From positions 3,999,001 to 4,063,000 of the forward strand of contig WPIO01000018.1 in the NCBI GenBank assembly GCA_009760855.2: DNA of 64,000 nucleotides. The letters run 5' to 3'. The DNA is from Cristatella mucedo (lineage: Eukaryota > Bryozoa > Phylactolaemata > Cristatellidae). This document shows positions 21,705 to 34,420 of this stretch, in pieces. The position numbers and the translations under genes are program-made. Positions within the stretch are counted from its first letter, which is position 1; each line of letters starts with the position of its first letter. The notes under the pieces were generated by a model. It searched no databases, was not told the origin of the DNA, and saw nothing but the letters and a program-made list of their open reading frames with translations.

Positions 21705-21915
21705 GCACCTAGAAGAAATAAGGTGTTTTGGGATGTGAGGCTTACTGACAGTTCATTGCCAATGCTAATACTTATTTTTTACTATGCCTTCTACTGTATT
21801 TTGTGTAGTTTTTTAATTGACATCGATTTAGTTTTAAGGGAGAGGTTGCGCTTTTTTTAATCTCGGATAACATGAATGTGTTTCATTTATTTCATTTATC
21901 TTCATTGACGGAGAG

Positions 21916-22035
21916 CAATAATAATAATAATAATAATAATAATGCACTTGATGAACCCCCACAGTGAACTAAATCTTTTTTTCAGGACTTTACATTTGCT
22001 GCAAAGGAAGCACGATCGGAACGATTGCTTTTTCA
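21916..22035 (-). mobile_element. L2-A LINE 3' end fragment
   Basis: An (AAT)n tail, GCACTTGATGAACCCCCACAG, a decayed hairpin and TTTACATTTGCTGCAAAGG. It is truncated shortly after. Confidence 0.75.
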
Positions 22036-23516
22036 AAAAAGCGCTGGCTGTAATACAATAAACTGCAAAATATAATTAATTAAACTTTAAGTGTATACAT
22101 ACAATTCTGTGAAGAACAGCTGAATTAATATTACCTACATTTTAGATTTTGCTAAGAAAATTGGATGCACTTGGTAAGTCAAGTGTGAGTTTCGGGATTT
22201 GATAACTAAACCCTTGAGCTCCAAGGATTTAAAATCGGTCGGAGATGCAGCTTATGAGCACTGTTAGGGTTTTTGGTTCCAAAGCTGGGCTAATTACGAC
22301 AGAGCTCCGAAAACCTGATAGAGAAAGAGAAAGGTTGACCAACAAGTTAGTTATTATTTCTGGTTTCCAATATGCTGTTTGATAATGATTCAGATGCAGA
22401 TTACAGATAATTATTTAATGTGACGAAGGTGATGTATACATCGGAACGGCCAAGCTGCAGAGTTATATCTTATATTTATGAGCTTCATAGCACGGGCTAA
22501 AATGAATGGACCACTTTGAATGATCAGTGAGTTTATATTCAAGCGTAAATTTGTCTAAACATGTATAGTTAAGGTATTCATTCTCGTCTCGAGCACTTGA
22601 TCTATAGGGACCATGTCAATTTGGAACGAGACACAAATATGTATGGCAGAAAAAAATTGGCTAGCTCAGCTCATTATTTTTTAGATGATTTTTCAATTTC
22701 TGAGCGACACTGATATCTGCTAACAGTTAGTATGTTCGTAGCATCGCCACTCTTCCAGTAATTGAGGCTGAGCTCGATTGAAAATGAACAAATGGATAGC
22801 GGCATCAGACTGGAGAAATCCAGTGAAGCTGTAAACAGTTTGTTATTCCAAGTAACGACTGTACATTTTCCTTAAAGACTCTCTTTAGATTGGATTACAC
22901 ATTTTACTCTATGCCCTACCAACTATCGGCCTTCAGGTGTTTGATTATGTATTATAAATGAACTCACGCCTCCCGAAGTTTTTACTTGCCACTTCATTCA
23001 AAATTGTTAGCTGCTGTGCAGACCCCTCAACAATTGATATTTATGCATTCTCCCCTAAATGATTGAGTTCTTCTAAGAGAAGCTAACCACTCACTTCAAC
23101 AGCTAAAATTCACGTTTGGGTTACCACGTCTTTTGTCTGGATCAGAGACTTTCGATGTGGCATCAGTTGGTTCAGTTTTAGCAACATCAAAGAACAAGCC
23201 TTGTAGCTGAGTATATCAACCTAAAATTATCTAATATTATTAAAATTATCTAATATTATTAAAATTATATTATGTTTATAGTAAAGGAAGAAAAAATACT
23301 TATGATTTTGATAAATTAATGTCCCATCGACGATGACAAGCGATCCCGAGTCCTTTCTCATCTGCCTTGCACACAATCGCAATTCACACAGCATCAGTAA
23401 AGTAATTTATAATTTTAAATAGTTCTTTAGCTGCACGCATTCATCTAAGGGTCATAATTTGTAAAATAATCAATCGTTGTTGTAGTACTACATATTATCT
23501 CAAGTGGATATTTTAC
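22036..23516. other. Intron between Ig-like exons 4 and 3, unassigned part
   Basis: No repeat or exon was recognised. A short direct repeat of TTATCTAATATTATTAAAA occurs near 23226-23265. Confidence 0.4.
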
Positions 23517-23849
23517 CTGTACCGTGAATTTCTAGTGCATTGCTTCTTAATTGTCCTTGAATATACAGCAAACGGGGATTGTAGGCAATGCAGGAAAAAT
23601 TGTAGATGACGTCCGCCTTAACTTTAATCGTTAATAAGGATACTCCATGAGTACATTTACTCTGAAGATTCCACCCTTGAATATCAGATGTAATTGAAGA
23701 GCACATAATGCGGCTGCTATTCGTTGCATTAGATACTAGTAATGATACAGTTATGTTACTTTCCAAGTAATTAGTAACTGAATTACAACTAATAACAGCT
23801 TCTCCCTGTATGTGATTTCCAGGAGGTCCACTGATCTCCACAAAGAAGG
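23517..23849 (-). CDS. Ig-like domain exon 3
   Basis: A 333-nt exon (111 codons), phase 1 at both ends. The acceptor is TATTATTGCAG (AG at 23850-23851) and the donor is ACAG|GTAAAA at 23517/23516. It starts AFFVEISGPPGN and ends ALEIHGTG, an ending shared with exon 1 (IAIHGTG). The cysteines are C1 in VISC, C2 in IMC, C3 in WNLQSKC and C4 in YNFSC, spaced 27, 15 and 20. The segment LLTIKVKADVIYNFSC is a classic Ig E-F strand pattern. Sequons NIT, NAT, NSS and NFS indicate a glycosylated extracellular domain. It lies between exon 2 (10.2 kb upstream) and exon 4 (2.9 kb downstream). Confidence 0.82.
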
Positions 23850-24434
23850 CTGCAATAATAGTCTGTTAACAGTTAAATAATTAAAAATGTTTGCTGGTCA
23901 AAGAAATCAAGGAATTATCTTCACAATAAGGAATTCTAAAGCAAGAAAGGTTACATTTATCAATTCATGTAATAAATAAACTTTGAAGTTCTTCGCACAG
24001 CTCTTGCAATATCGGTAGTACACAATTTCTAATTAACTTTATTATCCAGCCCTGTCATATAAATAAAACACCATTTACCATTTATATTGAAGAGACCATA
24101 TACTCCTAAAGTGCATTTTAAGAAGACGTTCTACATTTAGAAACACTATTTAGTAACAGCAAATTATTGAAATATCAAGCTTGCAGGTATTTTACGTAGA
24201 AACTAATTTAAGGCGTTCAAAATCAAACTAAATTCTTATTAAAAAAGCACTCGCGGGTTATTTTTATGAGTTGTTTAACACCCACATTAAAACGCCCTTC
24301 ATTGTAGAGAATAAATAAATATTACCCACAGCTTTCGGATATAAATGCACTTAATATCAGGATTCGTTATTTCACTTAATTAATTTGATTTCTTGTAATG
24401 AGGCCTATATATATATATATATATATATATTGTA

Positions 24435-26068
24435 ACAATAATAATAATGCACTTGACAAAGCACCCTCAGAGAACTTTATCTCTTTCTAGGCGCTTTACA
24501 CTTGCTGCAAAGGGAAATGCAATTGAATGGTAAGTAAAATCATGCTTGAAAAACAAACAAAATGAATAACATGGTTAGGGGTGACATGCACAGGGTCAGC
24601 ATGCAAATGTGGTTAGTGGCAGCATGCACAGTGTCAGCACGCATAAGCACATAAAGGACGAATCACAGGGACCCACTAAATGCTGTCCTAAATAGGTGTG
24701 TTTTGAGCTCTTTTTAAATGTGTTCAGGTCAGGGGATGTTCTGACGCAGGTCGGGAGGGAGTTCCAGGCTTTGGGAGCATACGAACTAAATGCACGGTCT
24801 CCAAAGGATTTAAGGTTTGTATGAGGTATTTGTAGACTGTTGGATTCCGAAAAGCGGGTGGTACGATGCTTGGCCTGGTGAGGAAGTAGATCTGAGAGAT
24901 AGGCTGGAGCCAAAGAATAAAGTGACCTAAAAGTGAGCAACATAACCTTGAAGTCAATCCATTGCTTGACTGGGAGCCAGTGCAGGTCGGCGAGAAGTGG
25001 AGTAACGTGGCAACTGCGACGCTCTCGACAGACAAGCCTAGCTGCAGAGTTTTGCACCAGCTGCAATCGCCTGATCGCCCATGCTGGTAGGCCAGTAAGC
25101 AGTGAGTTGCAGAAGTCGAGACGGGATGTCACGAATGCATGGACCAACTTGGACGTGGTATCCTTATCTAAACCAACCCAAATTTTAGCAATGTTATGAA
25201 GCTGAAAATAGGCGGATTTGACTGTGGAGCTGATATGGTCGTCTAACGAGAGGTCGCTTTGCAATATGACACCTAGATTTCGAGCTGATTCAACTAGAGA
25301 TATGCTGGCAGAGCCAATTTTGAGAGTCAGCATTTCCAATCTCTGAATCACACTGGGTTTTCCCTTAACTTGTAATTTAGTTTTATTATTGCTTAGTTTT
25401 AGAAAATCTGCTGCCATCCATGTGCGGATGTCGTCAATACATGCAGCAAGTGAGTTGAGAGAATTTGAGGTGCTCGAAGGCTGGGAGGGATCAAAGCAAA
25501 GGTACAACTGAGTGTCATCCGCATAGAAGTGAAAGCCTAGATTGTGCTTGGCAATCGCATCAGCAAGAGGGAGAGTATAAACCATGAAAAGAACCGGACC
25601 TAGCACGGAGCCCTGAGGTACTCCATATTTTAGAGGTACTTCAGATGATCTTTTACAATTCACGTCAATATTCTGGAGTCTCCCACTGGGATGGAACCTG
25701 AACCACTGCAGAGCAGTGCCAGTGATGCCCAGGCGAGATGAGAGGCGCTCTAGAAGAACTTTGTGATCGATGCTATCAAAAGCTGCCAAAAGATTGAGCA
25801 AAACAAGCAGACACTCTACCCATGTCTGCATTCCTAAGTAGGTCGTTGTATACCCTAAGCAATGCTGACTGTGTGGAGTGATTAGCTCCAAAGCCAGACT
25901 GGAATTTACTAGCAAGGTGTGAGTTTTTGATATATGAGTTTAGCTGGTCTGCCACGACCCTTTCCAATGTCTTTGATAGGAATGGAAGAAGGGAGACTGG
26001 GCGGTAGTTGCTTAAGTTCTCTTGGTCTAGTGCCGCTTTCTTGGGAAGTGGCGTGACTACAGCTTTTA
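24435..26068 (-). mobile_element. L2-A LINE, 5'-truncated copy
   Basis: It starts at a TAACAATAATAATAATGC tail beside a (TA)n run at 24407-24430, and contains the hairpin block, the 3' UTR, the complete C-terminal region and most of the RT. It stops near 26068 in the RT N-terminal region, where an AT-rich TATATATACG sequence follows. Confidence 0.9.
24596..25915 (-). pseudogene. L2-A reverse transcriptase, frameshifted near motif A
   Basis: The 439-codon frame holds motif A LLAAFDSIDHKVLLERL (an altered upstream part), motif B YGVPQGSVLGPVLF, motif C FHFYADDTQLY, LKLSNNKTKL and the complete C-terminus. The first ~40 residues do not fit the family because the frame changes there: in a neighbouring frame (25967-25776) the expected VVADQLNSYI and FQSGFGANHSTQSALL appear. 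Changes such as DD to NN in the LKLNDDKT motif suggest it is inactive. Confidence 0.8.
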
Positions 26069-27349
26069 TATATACGCATATACATAAACCTCATTACAAG
26101 AGATCAAACAAATTAAGTGTAATAACGAATCTGGATATTAAGTTTATTTTGCCAAAATTGCATTATTATTTTGTTAGCTTATCGGATTTTCTCTCAAATT
26201 TGAGATCAATGGCTAATCCTTCGTTTAAAAATTCGATCTTTAGTGTGGTGCGACCATTTATTACGAAAAATAGAGCACCATCAACTAAAGCTTTAGATCA
26301 AATTTGAATTTGTGTAATTGGCATAATCACTGGGATAGGTCATTTTAGTGCAAAATATTTTTTAACGTTACACAATTAATTGGATGCCATCAATGTAAGA
26401 ATGAGCTGATGTTACCAAATGAATGATAAATTAATTCACAAATATAATTAGTCATACTTGGATATCGTAAGCCGTTTTTATTCGATACACGAGATTCAAT
26501 ATCATGTAGGTCCATTGCAAGCTTTAAACTGTCTTTTAAACAACTTGCTTGCAGTGATTATCAAAAAATTGTAGCAAAACCACATATTTTTTCCTTAATT
26601 GTATGTGATGGCTCTGCATAATGGGTAGAATCATGCAGTTTCAGCTGGGGATGTATTCTTGAATGGTATACTATATATGGCCCAAAGTTTGACGCTCTAC
26701 ATAAAATTTGCACTTTTGTCATACAGATTCATTCAAGTGAATAAACCACTATTTCTCTACAGCATGCGAGCAAAGAGTTCAAGGTTAGATATTTAGTGGC
26801 TTTTGTTGAGCATTATATATAAATTAGGACTTTAACTCAAGCAGTATAATCATTTCACGCAGGTGGCGAAACTGTTTTCTGATATTACTCTGACAACACC
26901 TTCCAACACGATCAATTTGGAAACGATTGCATTGTTTTACTTTTCAAATTATGCCTGTGTACAGACTTTACGAATTGAGCCTTTCACGGATGATTTATCT
27001 TGATTTTAAAACTAAGCGTAATAGCGTTGCACAGTGGAGCAAAGCGTCAATTTTGAACCACTCGTTCTTCAAGATTTATTATTATCCTCAGTAAATCAAA
27101 GGTCCGTTTTAGAAAAGAACCATTAGTCGGATGACTAAACTAGCGTTTAAGCAACTTCCTCTCCCTCGGTTGTATACGACTCTGAAATGAGTTCCTAATT
27201 AACGGTTAAAATCTAGTATAATTTGCAGACTTCAAACATAGCAATTAATTTCCAGCACGGTATACATGGTAAATCAATCCACGCAATCGTGACTGCTGGG
27301 AGTAAAAGGTCAACTTGTTTTGGAATACCTACAAAGGTAGAGTCTCTCT
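26069..27349. other. Unassigned intronic stretch
   Basis: AT-rich, with no recognised repeat or exon. Confidence 0.4.
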
Positions 27350-27735
27350 AATAATAATAATAATAATATTGCACTTGATAAAGCGCCCTCAGAGAACTTA
27401 ATCTCTTTCTAGGCGCTTTACATTTGCTGCAAAGTGATACGCAATAGAATAGTAAGTAAAATCATGCTTGAAAAACAAACAAAATGAATAACATGGTTAG
27501 GGGTTACATGCACTGGGTCAGCATGCAAATGTGGTTAGTGGCAGCATGAACAGTGTCAGCACGCATAAGCACATCGAGGACGAATCACAAGGACCCACTA
27601 AATGCTGTCCTAAATAGGTATGTTTTTAAGTTTCTTTTAAATGTGGTCAGGTCAGGGGATGTTCTGATGCAGGTCGGGAGGGAGTTCCAGGCTGTGGGAG
27701 CATACGAACTAAATGCACGGTCTCCAAAGGATTTA
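27350..27735 (-). mobile_element. L2-A LINE, short 5'-truncated copy
   Basis: A (TAA)n tail, TTGCACTTGATAAAGCGCCC, the hairpin block, the 3' UTR and the last ~60 codons of the ORF, ending at CTCCAAAGGATTTAA. It shares diagnostic substitutions with the copy at 5313-6452 and differs from it by few bases. Confidence 0.88.
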
Positions 27736-28399
27736 ATAGTCATTCCCGATCTCTAAGAAGCACTGATATCATTAATCGACAAGCTGTGTTTGAGAGCGCT
27801 AGTCATCTCTCCTTGGCGTAACTGGAGGTGTGGTTCATAGATTCCTGAGACATTACCTATGTATATGGACCTCACTACTTTTACGCCTTACAGCCTGCGA
27901 AAGAACTCGCAGCTAGATAAAAAAAAAGAGGTAGTTATGCCTGACAGTTGCTACAGTAGGGACTGCCTCTTTAGATCTATGCTTACCCATGTGCAAAAAT
28001 TGTCCAATTTGCAGCATATAGATGTCGAGATTCTGTCAATTAAATTCAGGTTTTCTATTTTCTTGCTCAAGCCTACTTATCAGAATTAGCTTCATTCAAA
28101 AACTACTCTCGCACAATCATGTTGTACGAATCGAGCTGTTTACTTTTGTGCTTTGGAGGTTCTCAGTTAGTATGGTCTCAAAATTTTCATTGCCAACTTT
28201 TCACCACCAACTGGCACCAAGCTACCTTCTGATTTGACGATGTTAAAACAGAACCTAAAAATCTAACTGGTTCTATAGGCCTTTGTTCTTTATGATTATA
28301 TGAATTTTTGTAGGATTACCTATGAAAAGATGTGCTCGATGGAAATAAGAACAACCATTTCAAGCTTTTGTATACCGCCACAGGAATAGATAAACAATT

Positions 28400-29043
28400 A
28401 GATTTTGAAAAGCGGCTATAGCTCGATACTTAGCCTGGTGTGGCAGTAAATCTGATAGGTAGGCTGGAAACAAAGAATAAAGGGGCCTAAAAGTGAGCGA
28501 CGAAATCTTGAAATGATGTGTTGAACAGCATACCTATAGTACATGCAGATTCAACAGGAGATATGCTGGCAGAGCCGATTTTGTGCTTCAGGTTTTCCAA
28601 TTTTTGAATCGCACTTGGTTTGCGCATAATTAGTATTGGTTTTGTCGTCATTCAATTTAAAAAGGTTTGCTGCCATCCATATGCGGATGTTATCAATACA
28701 TGCAACAAGGGAGGTGAGAGAATTTGATGTGGTTGATGGCTGGGGGGATCAAGGCAAATGTACAACTGAGTGTCATCCGCATAGAAGTGAAAGCTTAGAT
28801 TGTGCTTGGCAGCATTTAGTGGGTCCCTGTGATTCAACATGTATATGTGTGTTGACACTGTGCATATTGCCACTAATCACACATGTATGTTGATCCTGTG
28901 AATTACAATCCTAACCACATTATTCTTGTTGTTCATTGAGCATGCTACCACTAACCATTCGATCTTGCTTCCTTTGCTGCGAATGTACAGCACTTAGAAA
29001 GAGATTGCGTTCTCTGAGGGTGCTCTATCAAATGTATTATTAT
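28400..29043 (+). mobile_element. L2-A LINE with inverted 5' segment
   Basis: Positions 28400-28810 hold RT sequence on the minus strand, from the AKHNLSFHFYADD region at 28810 down to the C-terminal region, with an internal deletion near 28520. At 28811 the strand flips and the end of the ORF (GCATTTAGTGGGTCCCTGTGATTC), the 3' UTR, the hairpin and a TTATTATTTT tail follow in plus orientation to 29043. The inverted segment on the left and the sense 3' end on the right fit twin priming. Confidence 0.8.
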
Positions 29044-29394
29044 TTTCACTTGCTGGGTTTGACGGGAACCTGGCTGAAATCATTTAGTGCACTGACTGAC
29101 TTATTTTCTCTTGTGGGTCAAATTTTCTTTCACAATTGGATGCTACTATCACCTATCATTATCGAATTCTTCTCATGAGACCACCTTTGGATGTCATTCA
29201 GTCTACACCGTGTGCCATCGTTGGGACCCAGAGTCACCCGCGGTTCTCAAAAACCTCTAGATCTTTGAACTCGATGCTCTTCAAGCTAAACTATCTTCTT
29301 CGCCCTTGCTGCTCAATCCTCCTTCTGACCCGTCGTCATTAGAATGCGAATATGCAATACATTCTCGATGAGTTTGTGCATGTGAATGACGGCG

Positions 29395-30470
29395 TTTTGC
29401 TCTCTCGCTTCGTTTGGTAGCCCAGCCAAAAGGGAATTACACTGATCTAGCTGAGACAGAACTAAGGAGCTAGTCAATTTCTTCACCGGCCACAATGGAA
29501 AATTGTTCGTAATATTAGATATGGCTGGGATAATACGGATAGCTGCGGAAGCAGCCTTCTTAACAAAGCTTTCAAAATTTAGGCAGCCATCGAAGATGAC
29601 ACCTAAATTTCGAGCACATGGTGATGATAGCACTGCAGCATCACCTATCAGAAGAGCAAAGCCTTCTAGTCCAGCCTCATGCTTGTGGTTTCCTATGAGT
29701 GGCAATTCATTTTTATCGTCGTTTAGTTTCAAGAAATGAGCTGACATCCAGGATTGCAATGCCAGCATTAAATTTATCAGTCGCTGCATCAGAGTCCGAC
29801 GGTTTGAATTACAAACACAGCTGAATGCCTTCACCATAAAAGTGATATCCTATTACATGACCCAGAATCACTTTCCCCAGAAGTTATGTATATATGGAGA
29901 CAGCAAAAGACCGAGAGAGGACACTTGAAGGACTGCACAGGTGGCTGGGCTGGTGGATGAGACATGACATCCACGCGACGTGGATTGAACACGAGCGGAA
30001 AAGTACTATTTAGACCACGCCAGTTCTTCGTCGACCAGACCAATCGTTGATCTTAATCTGTCAAGTTGAAAAGCGCGATCAATAGTGTCAAAGGCAGCTG
30101 GTAGATATAGCAGCTCTAGGGTCAATGACATTCTCGGCATCGTTGCAGCATATGATGGCATTGGTAACAAATAGCAGAGCAGTTTCTGTTGAGTGCTGCT
30201 GCTTTAACCCCAAGTGAAACTTTTCTAAAATTTCATTCTTTTCAATGTGTGCTACCAGTAAAGAGGCTGCTTAGCGACAAATTTTTAAGATTCTTTGACA
30301 AAAACGGAAAGAGGGAATCTGGGTTTTTAAATATCGGTATGACGATGGCCGATGTTGAGGACTTGGGGACAATCCATATTTCCAGAGCAACATTTAAAAT
30401 CTCGGTTATGGCCGGGCTAAGTTCATCTGCAAGTGGAGACCACAGAAAGGATTTTATAGGTTCACAAGCA
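29395..30470 (-). mobile_element. L2-B LINE relic
   Basis: On the minus strand the RT N-terminal part (30470-30240; SPAITEILNVALE, PFLSKNLK) is followed by broken middle parts. The block 29837-29410 then carries LKLNDDKNELPLIGNHK and ARNLGVIFDGCLNFESFVKKA, and SSLVLSQLDQCNSLLAGLP. The order matches 10281-12068, but stops and indels are numerous and YADD is not intact. Confidence 0.75.
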
Positions 30471-30779
30471 AAGCACACACAAGGTCCAAAAAATTCTCTT
30501 TGTGCCGTGAAGAAGTATAAAGCCTTTGATCTAACTCTTTTCTGTTAGCTTGGCCAAGGACGGTCATCGCATATAGATTTTCAGAAAAACCACTGACTGT
30601 GGCTTGCATCAGCCAAATAAGGACTGCACTGATTTTAGTAATCATAATTTCTAAATTAAAAGAAAAAGAATAAGTTATTTCCAAATCAATAAATATCTGG
30701 TATGCGTATTTATGGAAGTATACTCTCAAGTTCTCTGGTTCAGCCATGCTTTGTTTGCTACTGAAGACATGTCGCCCCT

Positions 30780-31730
30780 AGCAACATTCAATGAGGATAC
30801 AACCAGCTTACTAGTAATGAGCAAACCAAGTGTAATTAAATATTGGAAAGCTCAAAATCGGCTCTAACAGCATTTACCGTTGTGAATCTGCTCAAAATCT
30901 AGGTGTACAGTACCCAAAGTGGCGGTATTTAGACGACCGCATCAGTTTTACAGTCAAGTCTGTCTACTTTCAGCTACTTAACACTGCTAAAATTCGGGCT
31001 TGCATAGATAGCGATACTACATATAAATTTGTTTGCACCTTTTTGATACCCAGTATTGATGTCAGTAACTAAATGCTTGGTGGTTTACCGGCCTGTGCAA
31101 TCAGATGCTTACAGCTATAGCCAAACTCTGCAGCTAATCTTTTCTGCTATGAGCCTCGCAACTGCCACATCACACCGCTTCTCGCTGAAATGCACTGGCT
31201 TTCAATCAAGCAACGCATCGACTGCAAGGTTATTTCACTCAATTTAAGGTCCATTCATTCTTTGGCTCCAGCGTAATTGTCAGATCCATTCCCCACAAGG
31301 TTAGGCACCGTACCACCAGCTTTTCTGAATCAAATCGCTTACCCAAACCTAAAACAACCTCAAATCCTTTGGAGACCATGCCTTTAGTTCGTATGCACCC
31401 AGAGCCTGGAACACATTCTTAAATTTCCTCACGACATAACCTGACTTTCCGACATTTAAAAAGAAGCTAATACTCATTATTTACCACAGCATTTATTAGG
31501 TGAATGTGATCGTCCTTAGTGTGCTTATGTGTGCTGACACTGTTCGTGCCGCCACTAGTCATGCTTGCAGTGTTTGCATGTGTATATGACCTAACAATGC
31601 TATGCTTGTTGATTTAGAGCATGCAACCATGAACTATTTGATCACGGTTTTATACAGCACACGTAAAGTACCCAGAAAAAAAAATTAAGTTCTCCGAGCG
31701 TGCTATACAAGTGTATCATCATTAGAAGCA
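30780..31730 (+). mobile_element. L2-A LINE relic
   Basis: It contains GCTCAAAATCTAGGTGTACAG, TACTTTCAGCTACTTAACACTGC, the RT C-terminal region, the 3' UTR and a decayed hairpin GTAAAGTACCCAGAAA ... GTGCTATACAAGTGTATC. Many substitutions and no long frame: an old copy. Confidence 0.75.
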
Positions 31731-34078
31731 TTAAATCGTCTCTATATACTGTTCAGATATGGCATTGTATTATGATACGTTTGCAGTTATTGTTAAAAGG
31801 CTCAGTATACCACCTGCTTACTTACGAAAGCTCAATCAGCCTCCAAAACTAGCTAAGCTTGGAGGAGCCTGACTCATTCTTATTTGTCTCCTTCTGGCAA
31901 TGACTAGCACAGTTATGACTAGCTTGTCTGATCAATTGATTTGAGAACATATTAAGCGACAGCCCATATTTTACTGATAGTGAGACTCACGTGTATGACT
32001 TTATTACCTGGAGGGTTTGTTGATCATTGTACCAAGTAAAGCTGAGATTCCGTAAAGGTCCTGATGAGAAACTCTTCCTTAGTTAATATTCCCAATGAAA
32101 AAGCTACTGAATTCAGCAGTTTTATTTCTACATATTGCTAGGCTCCGAAGATCTAGCTGTAGTTAAATTTTTAGGTTCGGTTTTAATTTAGTATTTAAGA
32201 AAAGTCTGCTTCTACTCGTCTGTGCTCGTAGAAGTTAGCGAGAGTATTTAAATAAAGCATTAGCGATTAAATTTCTTCACCTCAACTACCAGTTTCACAG
32301 CGAATGAGCTTTCAGAAGACTTGTCATACAATGCTAAGGCGAGAAATTTGAAATTAATGTGCTTGTAAGTAAGCTCGACCTAAAAGCAGGATTCGTGCGC
32401 AGCTCAAAAGATAAATAGTGGGTGACAGATCTTGCGCTAGAAAACTCATAGATTCAGAAGAATGAGTATGAACGCCTTGTAGCTAGCTTATAGCATGCTT
32501 AGTTAAGGTGCAAGCAACTCGTATTTAGGTTTTGATTCTAATTGATTTTCTAAAACAACCCAACAATGGACGAGTGATGAGCTAGTCGTCATTTTCTTCT
32601 CAGCATTCTAGCTATAAATCCAGGAGGGCAGGCTGATGCAAAAGCGTAGAAATACAATTTATTCGATCAAAACTAAAGAAATAATAATACGCATGGGCGA
32701 TCTGTCTGATTTTTTTGGGTCACTAGGAGCCGGGAGCGTATTTTTTCAGCTTCCGGTGCTGATGTACGAGCATATCGACGAAATGGCCGCTTGTGTAGAT
32801 AGCCCGTGGAACTAGGTGATTGCTTTGAACACTCACAGTCGTGCGATAAATTATGAGCAATAGCTAAAAATAATTGCTTTGAAAACTTTCACATTTTTCT
32901 GAGTTATTACATGCCTAGCTCCCAAGCATTTGAATTAGATGGAAGTTTAAAGTGTTTCATCGGTAAGTAAAATGTAACAAGTGTTTATTGTCTCGGAAAA
33001 AACTAACCCTAAAACAGGCGACTATGTTAACAGAAAGAGCGAACACTATGGCTTGGTAATAATCTTTTAAGGTAGAGGCTTGCGGAATGCTAAAGTTGAT
33101 TAAATGCACATAAAACACGGCTAACATATATTGGTTGTTTACATGGTTTACATTCATGTTCAATTTAGTAAGGCTCTGGTCTAAAAAAAGGACATGCATG
33201 CTCTGGTCTTGCCACTAGAAGAAGGGCTAGCCATTAAAAAAAAGTTAAAGACCCAAACATTTTTCCCGACCCTCAAAACACGTCGTCAGGGTATGTCATT
33301 ATTGCCTTTTTACATCTATATAATTTAATCTTGCAGTCATTTTTATATAAAAAATTGATAGCCCAATTAATTTTGCTAACTCACGGGCTGCTGTGTATCC
33401 CCCGACCTATTCATTTTGCATAGGCACAAATGATGGCGATCGGCGAGTTGATTGGAAACTATTTAGATGAAATATGCAAAACGATCTCCATTAGAAGCTT
33501 GAAGAAGATAAGACTAAGAAGTTTTTACACTAAATACTATCATTTTTATGGACATAATTTCTAAAGTGTTACTAAATTTAGAAGCAAAAAATTTATCAAG
33601 TAAGTACATATTTCTAAGAATGTTCAATATTTATTTAGAAATGTTCTGCTTAGTAGAGCAAACTATTAAATTCAGGAAAGTGTTAACCTTCGCCAATAAT
33701 GTGTTTGACCTAAATAATTCATTTTACTTGGTCATTAAATACTTAAATAGAACACAAAAGTGTAGAAGACTATATTCCTTATATAAAGTAATCTCCATAA
33801 ATTATTAAGAAATAAAATGCTGATTAAAGACTTTGTATAGTGCGCTTACTTCTAAACAAAAGCAATCGCATTCATGCTTTCAAAACAACTGAATATTTCC
33901 GAACTCACTTCAGCCAATAAACGTACTTATGTTATAAATATACTAGAATATAATATATTGAAATACCTAGATGTGAAAAAACGTTTATGAAATGAAGCCG
34001 ATTAAAAATTAGCTGCATCGCAGTCATGGGTTTAAACTGAATGTCAAACATGTACTCAATAAATATGAGAGAATCTAC
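31731..34078. other. Unassigned intronic stretch
   Basis: Open frames here, such as 33548-33808 on the plus strand, are AT-rich and low in complexity and are not supported. No repeats recognised. Confidence 0.4.
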
Positions 34079-34420
34079 CTTTTGAACTGATAAGTGATGT
34101 ATGACTTGTGTACTCCTCCATTGAGATTTTAGTTCGACTACGGAATATACATGAATAATTATACGTGATATCCTGAATCGCCAGTAAGTAAAATCCATAG
34201 ACCATCGAAGGAAGTGAGGTTCCACAATCACTTAAAATATTCCATGAATAAATATCGGTAATGATTGAATTAATTAAGGGACATTGAATTCTTATACTAT
34301 TTTGGTGATTTGAAATTTGAAGCATTACTTCTTTATTGCTTGCAGTACATGTATTACTTAATTTGAAATCAAGCTGTAGCGGCTGGGTCAATATAGTTCC
34401 ACTTGGTGGTGCATGTAATT
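34079..34420 (-). CDS. Ig-like domain exon 2
   Basis: A 342-nt exon (114 codons), phase 1 at both ends. The acceptor is GATGTCGTGCAG (AG at 34421-34422; its pyrimidine tract is weak) and the donor is CAAAAG|GTAGAT at 34079/34078. It starts ELHAPPSGTILTQP and ends TSLISSKG. The cysteines are C1 in NTC, C2 in IQC, C3 in WNILSDC and C4 in YNYSC, spaced 21, 18 and 24. The LLAIQDITYNYSC segment matches the Ig E-F pattern. It is the domain with the shortest C1-C2 loop. The flanking introns are 14.5 kb and 10.2 kb. Confidence 0.78.

Noticed and set aside
33548-33808. 86-codon plus-strand frame
   Set aside because: AT-driven composition, no domain, no splice sites, no repeat of the pattern elsewhere.
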